The notes under the pieces were generated by a model. That model searched no databases and was not told the origin of the DNA. It worked only from the letters and a program-made list of their open reading frames with translations. Positions 44,300-53,925 of a stretch of DNA of 64,000 nt are shown piece after piece. The stretch spans positions 1-64,000 of the forward strand of contig JAEZFK010000035.1 of assembly GCA_023437715.1 (NCBI GenBank), written 5' to 3'. A program made the translations under genes and the position numbers. The number at the start of each line of letters is the position of its first letter. The first letter of the stretch is position 1. Source of the DNA: Bacillota bacterium (lineage in GTDB: Bacteria > Bacillota > Clostridia > Lachnospirales > Lachnospiraceae).

Positions 44300-45949
44300 T
44301 TAACGCTTCATATTAACAAGTTCTTCCAGCATCTGGTCTGTTACAGTGATAATCTTTGAGTTGGCCTGGAAACCTCTCTGGGTGGTGATCATGTTGGTCA
44401 TCTCAGTAGATAAATCCACTGTGGCCATTTCCAGATAGTTTCCGCGGATTGTTCCTTCCGTACCGCCTGCCTCGTAAACGCTGACATTTCCTGCATTGGG
44501 TCCGATGGAATAATAGTAACCGGTACTCTTTTCAAGGCCGTCGGTATTCTGCACGCCTGCCAAAGCTACCTTGCCGATAATAATGGTGACATCACCCGCC
44601 GTACCCACCAAGGTACCATCTCCCTGAATCTTAAAGTTGGTCAGTTTCGCGATTTCATCGGTACCTTTATCTGAAGCTTCCGTAGCGACAGCTGTAGCGG
44701 AATCCTGAGCCGCCTTTAAATTAGCGGTGGCATTATTCACAACAGTTGTAGCAGTATCCACTGCCTTTTCACCCGCCTCTTTTGCCTGGTATGCGGCATC
44801 CATCTGTCCTTTCAGAGAACCAGGGTCAATACCTGCAAGCTTATTCATCGCATCCGTTACGGCTTTCAACTTATCTTTCTGTGTATCATTCATGGTGCTG
44901 ACATCAGAGCCGCTTATAGCCGTATTCAGTGCACTTTTATAAGTGGCAAACGCAGTATCAAGCACATCAAGTGCACTTTTCCTTGTTGTTCCATCTGACA
45001 ACGGATCTGTTTTGTTGACAAACGACAAAGCTGCGGTAAGCTTGTAATTAGTCTCATCATATGCCAGCTTCGCAGTATAATAAGCTATGGCATTCGCATC
45101 CGTTCCTTCGCTCTGCCATGCCTTATAAGCCTCATCCATGGTAACCTTTTGGGCTTTTAATGTCTCTGATAGCTCATCAATCTTTCCATATACAACATTA
45201 TCGGTAGGGTCAGCGTATTCATTTACCGCCGAAGCACCATAGGCCGTATTATATGCAGCCGTTTTCCCAATATAATCAGCTCTCAGCTGCCCCAGCAACC
45301 CTGTCTTTGTATTCAAATCTGCCTGAGCCTTTTCTAGAGCAGCTTGAGCAGCAGCCACCTGGCTCGTTGATTTGCCGGAGTTCATGCTGTTCAAATCGCC
45401 ATTGGTAGGGATTCTAAGAGGCTTTAAAGTACCTGTAGCAAACTTTCCTGTCGTATAATCATTGCCATCGGGCTCATTGGCGAAACCGTAAATGTAATTT
45501 CCTCCATCGTCAACCAGATAGCCGTCGTTATCCACCTTAAACTGTCCGACCCTGGAAAGAGACAGACCGCTAGCTTTCAAGGCATTGTCCGATGACAAAT
45601 CTACACTTCCACCGCTGATCATAGGGCCCACAACGAAAAATCCACTTCCATCGATCATGCAGTCCAACGCTCTGGAGGAGGGAGACATACCGCCTGTGGT
45701 AAAATCATAGGAAACCGAACCCGTGGTTACGCCGTAACCGATCTGGTTAGCGTTGGTACCTCCATAGCCGCCGGCATCCGTGTTTCCAGCTGAACCGGAT
45801 GAGGTATTCTGATACATGGTGTCCTTAAAGGACATACTGGCTGCCTTGTAGCCCCATGTATTTACGTTTGCTATGTTGTTGCCGATAATATCCATTTTTG
45901 CCTGATGTGTTCTAAGACCTGCCACACCGGCGAACATTGATTTGACCAT
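44300..45949 (-). CDS. flgE: Flagellar hook protein FlgE with large helical insertion
   Basis: A 549-residue hook protein. N-terminal signature (MDIIGNNIANVNTWGYKA) and C-terminal helix (MTNMITTQRGFQANSKIITV) define the D0/D1 rod parts. Residues about 194-425 are an Ala-rich, heptad-like region (AAAQAALEKAQADL, KDKLKAVTDAMNKLAG, KAGEKAVDTATTVV-like) instead of the usual beta-rich D2. AAAGGA lies ten bases before the ATG. Downstream is the hairpin 44261-44283. Confidence 0.94.
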   Translation of the reverse strand: MVKSMFAGVAGLRTHQAKMDIIGNNIANVNTWGYKAASMSFKDTMYQNTSSGSAGNTDAGGYGGTNANQIGYGVTTGSVSYDFTTGGMSPSSRALDCMIDGSGFFVVGPMISGGSVDLSSDNALKASGLSLSRVGQFKVDNDGYLVDDGGNYIYGFANEPDGNDYTTGKFATGTLKPLRIPTNGDLNSMNSGKSTSQVAAAQAALEKAQADLNTKTGLLGQLRADYIGKTAAYNTAYGASAVNEYADPTDNVVYGKIDELSETLKAQKVTMDEAYKAWQSEGTDANAIAYYTAKLAYDETNYKLTAALSFVNKTDPLSDGTTRKSALDVLDTAFATYKSALNTAISGSDVSTMNDTQKDKLKAVTDAMNKLAGIDPGSLKGQMDAAYQAKEAGEKAVDTATTVVNNATANLKAAQDSATAVATEASDKGTDEIAKLTNFKIQGDGTLVGTAGDVTIIIGKVALAGVQNTDGLEKSTGYYYSIGPNAGNVSVYEAGGTEGTIRGNYLEMATVDLSTEMTNMITTQRGFQANSKIITVTDQMLEELVNMKR

Positions 45950-46034
45950 ATAATATTATTCCTTTCTGTTTTCATACCTGCCGCCCTCCTGCTGTCAATC
46001 GGACATACAGGAAAAGCCCCCATAAATGGTCCGG

Positions 46035-46409
46035 CTATAGTAAAACGGCACTGTCGATATTTGTAAAAATATTCTCTTTCATTTCATTCTCAGACATGGT
46101 AGTTACAACTGTATTGTTAGGGACATTGACAATAAACGCGCCCCTCTGGCTGATAATAACCACATCTTTCGCACCTTTTGAACGGGCTTTCTCCACAGCA
46201 GACTGTAAATCGTTGATAAAAGAATCTGACATTTCAATTCCCCTCTGACTGACCCGTTCCGCAGCATGACGGGAAAACTGGAGTTTCTCTTTATCCCCAA
46301 TCCGGCTATGAAGTACATCATTGAAGCTGCTTCCGCATTCTGATACCGCTGCCGCACTCCTCAGCTTCAGTTGCCTCACGTCCTCATACTGATTAACTTT
46401 TCCTATCAT
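46035..46409 (-). CDS. Flagellar operon protein (TIGR02530 type)
   Basis: A 124-residue protein of the conserved 'flagellar operon protein' family located between flgD and flgE in Firmicutes. The signature FSRHAAERVSQRGIEM is clear. The function is not known; it may be a chaperone or export factor. Confidence 0.9.
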   Translation of the reverse strand: MIGKVNQYEDVRQLKLRSAAAVSECGSSFNDVLHSRIGDKEKLQFSRHAAERVSQRGIEMSDSFINDLQSAVEKARSKGAKDVVIISQRGAFIVNVPNNTVVTTMSENEMKENIFTNIDSAVLL

Positions 46410-46426
46410 GATTCATCACCTGCTTT

Positions 46427-47020
46427 TCAATCTTCGGATTCTTTATCAGAGGAATTACCACCATCAATACTATTGTCAGTCTCATTTGTATCGGTGTTAT
46501 CGGTGTCAACCTCATCAACATCCGTCGTATCGGTATCCTCCGTATCTTTCCCAAGATCATCTGGAGGAATATGGCCTTTTTCGTAAACAGACATGATATT
46601 CGCCACAGGATATCCGTTGTCACTGTCATCATCAAGATAAACCGTAGGATTGCCGTCGAAAATATCCACTCTTGTTATGGTTCCTGTAATCTTTTTTAAG
46701 CTGCCATCCTTGTTTATGACGGCAACCAGAGCATCTTTTCCCATCATGGAGGTGCCGTAGTTGATATTATTGACCTTGGCAAAATCATCCATAGCTGTTG
46801 AAAAGTTCTGCATTGACTGCATCATGGCGATCTGGGTCATCTGGTCCATCATCTCCGCATTGCTCATGGGATTTGACATATCCTGATTTTGCAGTTGCGC
46901 TGCCAGAAGCTTGAAAAAGCCGTCCGTTGTCAGATCGGTTTTACTGGTGCTTTTTGTTGTGCTGGCGGATAAGGAGCTTATAAGAGCGCTATAAGTATCC
47001 ACCGAATTTGTGCTTGCCAT
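46427..47020 (-). CDS. flgD: Hook assembly scaffold FlgD
   Basis: A 197-residue hook-capping scaffold. The N-terminal export/assembly region contains GFFKLLAAQLQNQDMSNPMS; the Asp/Thr-rich acidic C-terminal tail (about 155-197) is an add-on. AAGGAG upstream of the ATG. No FlgD FLG-Ig domain is clear beyond about 140. Confidence 0.92.
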   Translation of the reverse strand: MASTNSVDTYSALISSLSASTTKSTSKTDLTTDGFFKLLAAQLQNQDMSNPMSNAEMMDQMTQIAMMQSMQNFSTAMDDFAKVNNINYGTSMMGKDALVAVINKDGSLKKITGTITRVDIFDGNPTVYLDDDSDNGYPVANIMSVYEKGHIPPDDLGKDTEDTDTTDVDEVDTDNTDTNETDNSIDGGNSSDKESED

Positions 47021-47031
47021 TTTTCTTCTCC

Positions 47032-48300
47032 TTATCTGTAATCTGTTTCGGAGCTGTCCATATCGAAGATACCAAGCCGCAGCTTCTGAATGAAGTCTTC
47101 CCGGTTATCTTCCTGCCGGCTCTCCTGCTGTTGCTGCTGTTGCTGTCCTCCGCCCTGCTGTTCCTGCTGATTATTCAAATAATCCGCTTCCTGCTTGTCC
47201 ACAAGAATCTGAACCGGGCGCTCCAGATTAGATGCCAAAATCGTGCCTAAATCTCCGGCTGACTGGGATAACAGCTTTAAGGTACTGTTCTCCGTACACA
47301 ACACAGATACGCTGACCTGATTGTCCTCATAGGAAACCTTGATCCGGATTTTTCCCATATTATAGGGCTCCAGCTGCACATCCAGCTCTTTCTTTCCATT
47401 GTTGATCTGCTTTAACAGCATTTCGGAAAGCCTGGCTTCCAAATCCTCCTGATTCCCTGCGTTCACTGTGGTATGGACGACCTCATCCTTGCCGGATGGA
47501 GCGCTCATTGTCCGGATGGGCTCATGAGACTTCTCCTGAGCGACCTCCGAGGTCTTTTCCTGGCCTTTTTCCTCTTTTACCGCTGAGAGTTGTTTTTCTT
47601 TTGCCTTTCCGCGGGAAGCGGTTACAACCGGCTCCTCTTCCTTTGAACCATCGGACACTTCCACCGAGGTCTTTTGGGAAGCTTTGTCAGCAGGGACACC
47701 TTTTCCATCCCCCGCTTTTGCTGCCTTTTCTTCGCCCTGCTTAAACGCGCCCGGGCCTATGACTTCTTTCTCTTTTCCTGTTCCCTGAGCAGCCATGTTT
47801 ATGCCAGGACCTGTCTCTGATGTCTCTTCCTTCCCCTCCTGCAAAACCGACGGTGTTTCTGCGGTCTTTTCAGCCAGCTTCTGAAAGCGGAACTTCTCCA
47901 AAGACTGGAACGGATTTGCAGTCTGCACTTTGTCCGTTTCTCCTGATAAAGCTGCAAGACTTCCTGCCGTTTTGCTATCGGTCTTTGCCGCACCTTGCAG
48001 GGCTTCCTGCATAAGTCCCGGCCCCATCAGCTTCGTTTCATCTGCCGGCCCCTGAACTGCCTGCATGCCCGCAGCCACAACCGAGACAGCCGCTTCTCCC
48101 GGACCAGATTCCTTGGACGGATCTTTCTTCTCGTCGACAGTTTCCTTAGTCTCCGGACTTTTATCGTCTTTCTTCTGATTCCGGCTCTTTATCATGGTCT
48201 TAAAGCCTGACAGCTCATCAACCGGCTTCTCACTGCTTTTACGGATATCGGACATCTGTCTGGTCAGCAGATCCAGACTGCTGTTCTTTACTTCTGTCAT
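47032..48300 (-). CDS. fliK: Hook-length control protein FliK
   Basis: About 422 residues from the ATG at 48300 (GGAGG upstream). A long disordered, Lys/Glu-rich N-terminal region precedes the Flg_hook C-domain (about 280-375, with LDVQLEPYNMGKIRIKVSY), followed by a Gln tract and a short tail. FliK measures hook length and triggers FlhB. A small hairpin (48354-48368) lies upstream. Confidence 0.93.
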   Translation of the reverse strand: MTEVKNSSLDLLTRQMSDIRKSSEKPVDELSGFKTMIKSRNQKKDDKSPETKETVDEKKDPSKESGPGEAAVSVVAAGMQAVQGPADETKLMGPGLMQEALQGAAKTDSKTAGSLAALSGETDKVQTANPFQSLEKFRFQKLAEKTAETPSVLQEGKEETSETGPGINMAAQGTGKEKEVIGPGAFKQGEEKAAKAGDGKGVPADKASQKTSVEVSDGSKEEEPVVTASRGKAKEKQLSAVKEEKGQEKTSEVAQEKSHEPIRTMSAPSGKDEVVHTTVNAGNQEDLEARLSEMLLKQINNGKKELDVQLEPYNMGKIRIKVSYEDNQVSVSVLCTENSTLKLLSQSAGDLGTILASNLERPVQILVDKQEADYLNNQQEQQGGGQQQQQQQESRQEDNREDFIQKLRLGIFDMDSSETDYR

Positions 48301-48353
48301 CTTTTTCCTCCTTTCTTTCCTGCCTTTCGGCATTTGATATTTATGGTAACTGA

Positions 48354-48368
48354 CAGGATGTTATCCTG
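48354..48368 (-). other. Small hairpin between fliJ and fliK
   Basis: CAGGAT (48354-48359) pairs with ATCCTG (48363-48368) around three bases, after fliJ. Weak intercistronic structure. Confidence 0.35.
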
Positions 48369-48374
48369 GCAGAA

Positions 48375-48824
48375 TTACCTGCTGCCATGAACCGACGTTG
48401 TGTTTGATACAAATTCCTCAATGAACAGCTCTTCGCTGCGCAGCAGATCCTTGTTATACTGCATCAGCTTTTTCTCTTTCAGCTTCTCAATGGAAGCCGT
48501 TTCTTTTCTGGCTTCCACCACCTCGGCCCGCTTCTGTTCTTCCCTGCGTTTCAGCCTTTGTAAAACTCCCTGCTCCGCAAGTATCTTCTGCTGCATATAG
48601 GTGATATAGGATTCATACTCCCGCATCACATTGATGGCGATGCCGTTCTGAGTTTCCTCCTGAAACCGGGTGCAGGCGGAACTTCTCTGTTCAATCAGAG
48701 TGTTGATCCATTTCTCCTGCTGTGCGACCTTTGCCAGGATCTGAGCATGTTCGTTCTTCAAATTATCCAGAACCTGATCCTTGTAATTTAAAACGGTATC
48801 AAGAGGAAAATTAAACTTTTTCAT
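48375..48824 (-). CDS. fliJ: Export ATPase stalk protein FliJ
   Basis: A 149-residue coiled-coil protein (FPLDTVLNYKDQVLDNLKNE start, then LKRREEQKRAEVVEARKE). FliJ links the FliI hexamer to FlhA. Immediately after fliI. Confidence 0.92.
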   Translation of the reverse strand: MKKFNFPLDTVLNYKDQVLDNLKNEHAQILAKVAQQEKWINTLIEQRSSACTRFQEETQNGIAINVMREYESYITYMQQKILAEQGVLQRLKRREEQKRAEVVEARKETASIEKLKEKKLMQYNKDLLRSEELFIEEFVSNTTSVHGSR

Positions 48825-48843
48825 CTTTACCCTTCTTTCTTCC

Positions 48844-50145
48844 TTATGCTAAAATCGCTTTCATCTTTTTAAGAATTTCTTCGTAGCTGTCGTTCTCTTC
48901 CACTCCCTGGCAAAGAAAACGGTTTATCTTGTCGATCTTTGCAATGGCTACGTCCAGCTTCGGATTCGTTCCGCTCTTGTAGGCGCCGATGGAGATTAAG
49001 TCCTCATTCTTTTCATAAAGGCTTAAAAGATCTCTGATCCGGGAGGCCATCTCCCTGTGTTCATCGGACACGATGTTATTCATCAGACGGGAGATACTGG
49101 CGCTGACGTCAATGGCCGGAAAGTGGTTTGCGTTGGCCAGCTTTCTGCTTAAAACGATATGGCCGTCTACAATTCCCCTTACCGTATCGGCAATGGGTTC
49201 ATTGGTATCGTCGCCTTCTACCAATACGGTATAGATTCCCGTAATGGAGCCCTTTCCGAAATTACCGCTTCGTTCCAGAAGCTTGGGAAACTCGGCATAG
49301 ATGGAAGGGGTATAGCCTCTTGCCACCGGCGGCTCTCCGATGGCAAGGCCGATCTCTCTCTGAGCCATGGCAAAACGGGTCAGGGAGTCCATCATCAGAA
49401 GTACGTCCTTGCCCTGATTTTTAAAATACTCTGCAATGGTGGTCGCCACCAGGGGGCATTTCATCCGGAGCATGGCCGGCTGGTCTGAGGTTGCCACCAC
49501 CAGCACGGAACGCTTCATGCCTTCCGGCCCTAAATCCTTTTCCACAAACTCCAGGACCTCACGTCCACGCTCTCCCACCAGGGCCACTACATTGATGTCC
49601 GCCTTAACATTTCTGGCGATCATTCCCAGGAGCGTACTCTTTCCTACGCCGCTGCCGGCGAAGATTCCGATACGCTGGCCCTTGCCGATGGTATTCATGC
49701 CGTCAATGGCCTTGACCCCGAATTCCAGCCGTTCTGAAATGGGTGGGCGGGTCATGGGGTTTATATAGGGATTCTCCACGTAATAATAACGGGGGGATTC
49801 AAAAGGCCCCTTGCCGTCCATGGGTTCTCCCTTTGCATCAATGATCCGGCCTCTTAGAAATTCACCTACCGGAATCTTTAAGCGGCGTCTTGTATTTCTT
49901 ACAAAGCTTCCCGCAGCGATGCCGCTCATATTTTCATAGGCCATAAGCTGGATCTTGTCATCCTTAAAGCCTACCACTTCTACGGGAATCTGTTCTTTTC
50001 TGTCTTCGTTGTAAATATAGGCAATATCCCCAATGCTTGCCTTTCCTCCGGATGCCTCCATGGACATCCCCACAATATTTTCAATTTTTCCGATGTGGTC
50101 AATGGTTTCTGTTTTCATTATGAGATCAGAAAGCTCTTTAAACAT
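48844..50145 (-). CDS. fliI: Flagellum-specific export ATPase FliI
   Basis: A 433-residue F1-type ATPase. Walker A is GSGVGKST, Walker B is VLLMMDSLTRFAM, and the N- and C-terminal F1-like domains are present. Energises protein export with FliH and FliJ. AGGAGG upstream of the ATG. Confidence 0.97.
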   Translation of the reverse strand: MFKELSDLIMKTETIDHIGKIENIVGMSMEASGGKASIGDIAYIYNEDRKEQIPVEVVGFKDDKIQLMAYENMSGIAAGSFVRNTRRRLKIPVGEFLRGRIIDAKGEPMDGKGPFESPRYYYVENPYINPMTRPPISERLEFGVKAIDGMNTIGKGQRIGIFAGSGVGKSTLLGMIARNVKADINVVALVGERGREVLEFVEKDLGPEGMKRSVLVVATSDQPAMLRMKCPLVATTIAEYFKNQGKDVLLMMDSLTRFAMAQREIGLAIGEPPVARGYTPSIYAEFPKLLERSGNFGKGSITGIYTVLVEGDDTNEPIADTVRGIVDGHIVLSRKLANANHFPAIDVSASISRLMNNIVSDEHREMASRIRDLLSLYEKNEDLISIGAYKSGTNPKLDVAIAKIDKINRFLCQGVEENDSYEEILKKMKAILA

Positions 50146-50159
50146 GGGGGCTCCTCCTG

Positions 50160-50963
50160 TTACAGCCTTGCGTTGTTGAGTATTCCCTTTATATTCTCCA
50201 GCTGGGTGTTCACGCTGACGTCTATAATTTCCTCCGGCAGCTCGATGATGCAGCTTCCGTCCTCTGCGTGATCCATGGAAATGATCTTGATATTCCCCGA
50301 GATGTGAGACAGCTCATTGAGCAGTCCTACATCGCCCTGGAGCATGAGGCTGGCATCCGTCTGGGATACGTAGATCTTCACCCACTGGGTTTTCTTAAGC
50401 TTTCCTGCAGCAGAGACAATCATCCGTTTGACGATCTCTCCGCTGGATTTTAAGCTGGTCTGAATCACCTTTTCTGCAATTGTAAGGGTGATCTTCTTTA
50501 AATCATCAATGTATTTTTCCAGTATCTTGTCTTTCTCTTTTGTGACGCTTTCGACAGCCACTTTCATCTCTGCCTGAAATTCCCTGGTGAGGCGGTTCAT
50601 CTCCGCCCGGTGGTCTTCATGGGCCTTTCTGCGGCCCTCCGCATACCCGGCGTCATAGCCTTCCTGATATCCGCTCTCCCTGGCCTGGCTGCGGATATTC
50701 TCCGCTTCCTCTTTGGCCTCCATGCGGAGCCTGCGGGCCTCTTCGGCAGCCTCTGTCAGAATGGTTTCAGCTCTCTTGTTGGCAGCGTCGAATATATCGG
50801 CAGTCTGCTGAAAGCTGTCCTCAAAGACTTCCTGCAAGGGATCATTGGGGGACTCTTTCTTTTCTTCCTTCACCGGGATGTCCAGGAACGTTCTGGAATA
50901 ATTATATTTCAAAACAGATTCCGTCCGCTCGCTGCCTTTGATAATACTAGACAATGATATCAT
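50160..50963 (-). CDS. fliH: FliI regulator FliH
   Basis: A 267-residue protein with a long helical Glu/Arg/Ala region (about 60-150) containing GYQEGYDAGYAEGR-type glycine repeats, and a C-terminal V-ATPase E-like domain (about 150-267). The start may be the TTG at 50954, eight bases after AAGGA, rather than ATG at 50963. Overlaps the fliG end. Confidence 0.93.
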   Translation of the reverse strand: MISLSSIIKGSERTESVLKYNYSRTFLDIPVKEEKKESPNDPLQEVFEDSFQQTADIFDAANKRAETILTEAAEEARRLRMEAKEEAENIRSQARESGYQEGYDAGYAEGRRKAHEDHRAEMNRLTREFQAEMKVAVESVTKEKDKILEKYIDDLKKITLTIAEKVIQTSLKSSGEIVKRMIVSAAGKLKKTQWVKIYVSQTDASLMLQGDVGLLNELSHISGNIKIISMDHAEDGSCIIELPEEIIDVSVNTQLENIKGILNNARL

Positions 50964-51951
50964 CCTTTCCGCCCTTGCTGATGATCAGCTCGCCTTCTTC
51001 TTCCAGACGCCTGATGGAGCTGACAATTCTCTGCTGTGCTTCTTCCACATCCCTCAAGCGGACATTGACGGTAACATCCATATCGGACTGAATGCTGTCC
51101 CGCATACGGGTCGACATGTTGGCAAAGATAACTTCCTTGATCTGGTCATTGGCATTCTTAAGAGCATAGACCATATCTTTCATATCGCACTCGCGGATAA
51201 AACGCTGGATGGAGCGGTTGTCCATGGTGACAATATCCTCGAATACGAACATCTTCTTGCGGATGGTGTCGGCAAGCTCTGCATCCTTCCTGCCCAGCTC
51301 GTCGAAGATGAGCTTTTCGTTTGCCCGGTCCATACGGTTCATGACGTTGGCAATGTAATCGATACCGCCCACAACGGTGTAATCTGTGGTAATAATTCCG
51401 GAGAATTTTCTCTTGATCTCCTCTTCCACAATTTTAATGGCCTCCGGAGACGCACTTTCCATTCTGGCAATGGCCTCTACTACCCGAAGCCTTTTCTCCG
51501 GCGACAGTTCGGAAATGAGATTGGCTGTTATCTCTTCATTGGTATAGGAAAGGACCAGCGCGATGGTCTGGGCCCTTTCATGCTGCAGAATCGATACCAG
51601 ATTCTTTACGTCGCTTTTTCTGATAAAACTGAAAGATCTGGACTTTAAGGACTGGGTCACCTTTGCCAGCAGGTTGTTGGCAGTTCCTTCGCCGAAAGCT
51701 TTTTCCAGAACCGTTCTGGCATATTCCAGTCCGCCGTCGGTAACCACCTTCTGAGTCAGACAGGTCTTGTAAAAATCATCCAGAACCTCTTTTGTCGCTT
51801 CCGACTCCACATGCCCCAGCTTGGCGACCTCGATGGTTAATCGCTCAATCTCTTCCTCGCTTAAATATTTGTAAATCTTGGAAGCTTTCTCTACACCGAG
51901 TGAAACGATGACGGTTGCCGCTTTTTGCTCTGGCGTTAAATTAGTTGCCAT
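50947..51951 (-). CDS. fliG: Switch/motor protein FliG
   Basis: A 334-residue C-ring protein. Start at 51951 has GGAGG upstream and overlaps fliF by 11 bases. Armadillo-like middle, the EHPQT-like region, and the C-terminal torque helix with charged residues (LRDVEEAQQRIVSSIRRLEEEGEL) are present. It binds FliF, FliM and MotA. Confidence 0.97.
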   Translation of the reverse strand: MATNLTPEQKAATVIVSLGVEKASKIYKYLSEEEIERLTIEVAKLGHVESEATKEVLDDFYKTCLTQKVVTDGGLEYARTVLEKAFGEGTANNLLAKVTQSLKSRSFSFIRKSDVKNLVSILQHERAQTIALVLSYTNEEITANLISELSPEKRLRVVEAIARMESASPEAIKIVEEEIKRKFSGIITTDYTVVGGIDYIANVMNRMDRANEKLIFDELGRKDAELADTIRKKMFVFEDIVTMDNRSIQRFIRECDMKDMVYALKNANDQIKEVIFANMSTRMRDSIQSDMDVTVNVRLRDVEEAQQRIVSSIRRLEEEGELIISKGGKDDIIV

Positions 51952-53572
51952 TATCGTTTCCTCCATTCAGCCATAATTTCAGCATCTGAGCTGATATTTC
52001 CGGATTCTGGTCTGCAAATTCGCGGATATTCTCACGCAGCTCTGCAACCTTGTCCTTCTCGATCATTGAAAGGTAATCGATTTCTTCTTCCTCCTCTTCC
52101 TGGACCGTTGCTGCAATTTCCGCTTCCACAGCAGGGGTCTCCGGCAGAACCGGTACATCCTCCTGGCTGATTTCCACGGTTTCTTCCTGTTCTCTCTTTC
52201 TTCTCCGCCTTGCAGCCAGGACTGCCAGGATAATGATGAGAAGAAGCAGTACGCCTGCAGCCGCTGCGCCTAACAGCATCCACCGGTTGAGAACAAGTCC
52301 GCCTGCTCCCGTTTCCACAGGAGTCTGGGGCTGAGGAACATCAACCGTATAAAACGGAGCCGCAACAACCGTGATCTTTTCCGCCCGGTTGGCCTGGGCG
52401 ATGCCGGCCGCATTGCCGGCCAGATCCCTGATATCGTCAGCAGTGAGAGTTCCGAAACCATTTCCGTTAACCACAACGGAAACCGTTAAGTCTTCCAGGG
52501 CTCCGGGATTTACCTGGCCCTGTTCCTTGATCTGATTTAATAAGTAATTTCTGTTTAAGCTGCTGGAGGCATATACATTACTCGCGTCCGTAGCTCCGGC
52601 ATTGTACTGGGGAATATCCGCATTGGCTTCTGAGCCAGCCACGCCTGCCGCCGTATTCCCGTCTCCCGAATATTCCTTATTTATAGTTTCCTGGGAGGTA
52701 AGACCTGTTTTGTCGTTTTCGTCAATCTTTTCCGGTGTGTTGTAAACAATGCTCTCCCGGACCAGCTTTTCCATGTTAACAGTACCTTTTGCAGATACCC
52801 GGACGTTGCCGTTTCCATATATAGGCCCCAGAACATTCATGACCTTTGCAGAAATCTGATCCTCAATAGCCTTTGAAATCTCCTCTCCGGCCTTTCCCGA
52901 GTTAATGTCCTCATCCTCGGAGCCGACGGAAACTTCCTTTCCATTGCCGTCAAACACGGAAACATTGTCAATGATCATTCCAGGAATACTTCTGGATATG
53001 AGAAGCTGAATGGATTTCGCCTGCTCCTCTGTAGGAGAGCCTCCGTCTTTCATAACGACAACAGCCTGGGCACTCGCTTCCTTTGCCGTGTCATCAGACA
53101 GCGCATACTTGGAAGTGTCTCCCAGGGCTATCGTAACATATGCTTCCTTTACCCCATCAAAAATCTGAATCGTAGATCCGATTCTGGTTTCCAAATCGTA
53201 AAGTTTAAACGTCTGCCGATCCGAATCCGTGGTCATGAGGTTGACATTGTTCTTAAATACATCGTATGTAAAGCCGCTTTTGGGATACCCTTCTGAAACC
53301 AGCATGGCTTTCGTGGTATCCATCTGCTCTTCCGGCACCAGTATATCACCGTTCTGATACTGGTAACTGACTCCGTCTTCCTGCAGCTTTCCTATGATCT
53401 GCTTTGCTTCTTCACTGCCAACGCCTGTAAACATGACCTCGTAAGGCTTCTGCCGAAGAGACAGAGCCAGCACCACTGACCCTGCTATGACAGCCACGCC
53501 TACGACGCAGGCAATTAAAATCTTCTTTGTTTTATCACTCAGCTTACCAAAAACTTCCTTAATCTTATCCAT
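51941..53572 (-). CDS. fliF: MS-ring protein FliF
   Basis: A 543-residue ring protein with two membrane helices, about 20-40 (IACVVGVAVIAGSVVLALSL) and 435-460 (MLLGAAAAGVLLLL). The periplasmic ring-building modules lie between, and the C-terminal FliG-binding peptide ends at about 500-543. First scaffold of the basal body. Confidence 0.97.
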   Translation of the reverse strand: MDKIKEVFGKLSDKTKKILIACVVGVAVIAGSVVLALSLRQKPYEVMFTGVGSEEAKQIIGKLQEDGVSYQYQNGDILVPEEQMDTTKAMLVSEGYPKSGFTYDVFKNNVNLMTTDSDRQTFKLYDLETRIGSTIQIFDGVKEAYVTIALGDTSKYALSDDTAKEASAQAVVVMKDGGSPTEEQAKSIQLLISRSIPGMIIDNVSVFDGNGKEVSVGSEDEDINSGKAGEEISKAIEDQISAKVMNVLGPIYGNGNVRVSAKGTVNMEKLVRESIVYNTPEKIDENDKTGLTSQETINKEYSGDGNTAAGVAGSEANADIPQYNAGATDASNVYASSSLNRNYLLNQIKEQGQVNPGALEDLTVSVVVNGNGFGTLTADDIRDLAGNAAGIAQANRAEKITVVAAPFYTVDVPQPQTPVETGAGGLVLNRWMLLGAAAAGVLLLLIIILAVLAARRRRKREQEETVEISQEDVPVLPETPAVEAEIAATVQEEEEEEIDYLSMIEKDKVAELRENIREFADQNPEISAQMLKLWLNGGNDNGN

Positions 53573-53596
53573 CGCGCCTGTTCGCCCCGTTATTTA

Positions 53597-53908
53597 CTAA
53601 ATACTGATTCTTATCATTTCGTTGTAGGCTTCCAGCGCCTTATTCCGGAGAGCTGTTAAAAGCTCCACTGACAGCTGCGCCTTGGCAGCCGCTGCCGGCA
53701 CCGTGTGAGCGTCATCAATCTGACCTGTGGCAAGTAAATACTCCTGATTGGTAAGGTCCTGATCCGTGCTCATCACATTCTGAATTGCTTCTTTAAAGAT
53801 ATCCTTAAATACGGAACTTCCATCCTGACCGGATGTCACTTTCTTTGCGCTTCCTATATCCTCTATGGAATTTATGGGATTAATCGGCGTTATAAACATC
53901 TGCTCCAA
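53597..53908 (-). CDS. fliE: MS ring-rod junction protein FliE
   Basis: A 103-residue helical protein (SSVFKDIFKEAIQNV, LSVELLTALRNKALEAYNEM at the C-terminus). Links the MS ring to the rod and is the first exported substrate. Between flgB and fliF, where flgC would normally precede it. Confidence 0.95.
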   Translation of the reverse strand: MEQMFITPINPINSIEDIGSAKKVTSGQDGSSVFKDIFKEAIQNVMSTDQDLTNQEYLLATGQIDDAHTVPAAAAKAQLSVELLTALRNKALEAYNEMIRISI

Positions 53909-53925
53909 ATTATGTACCTCCTGTT

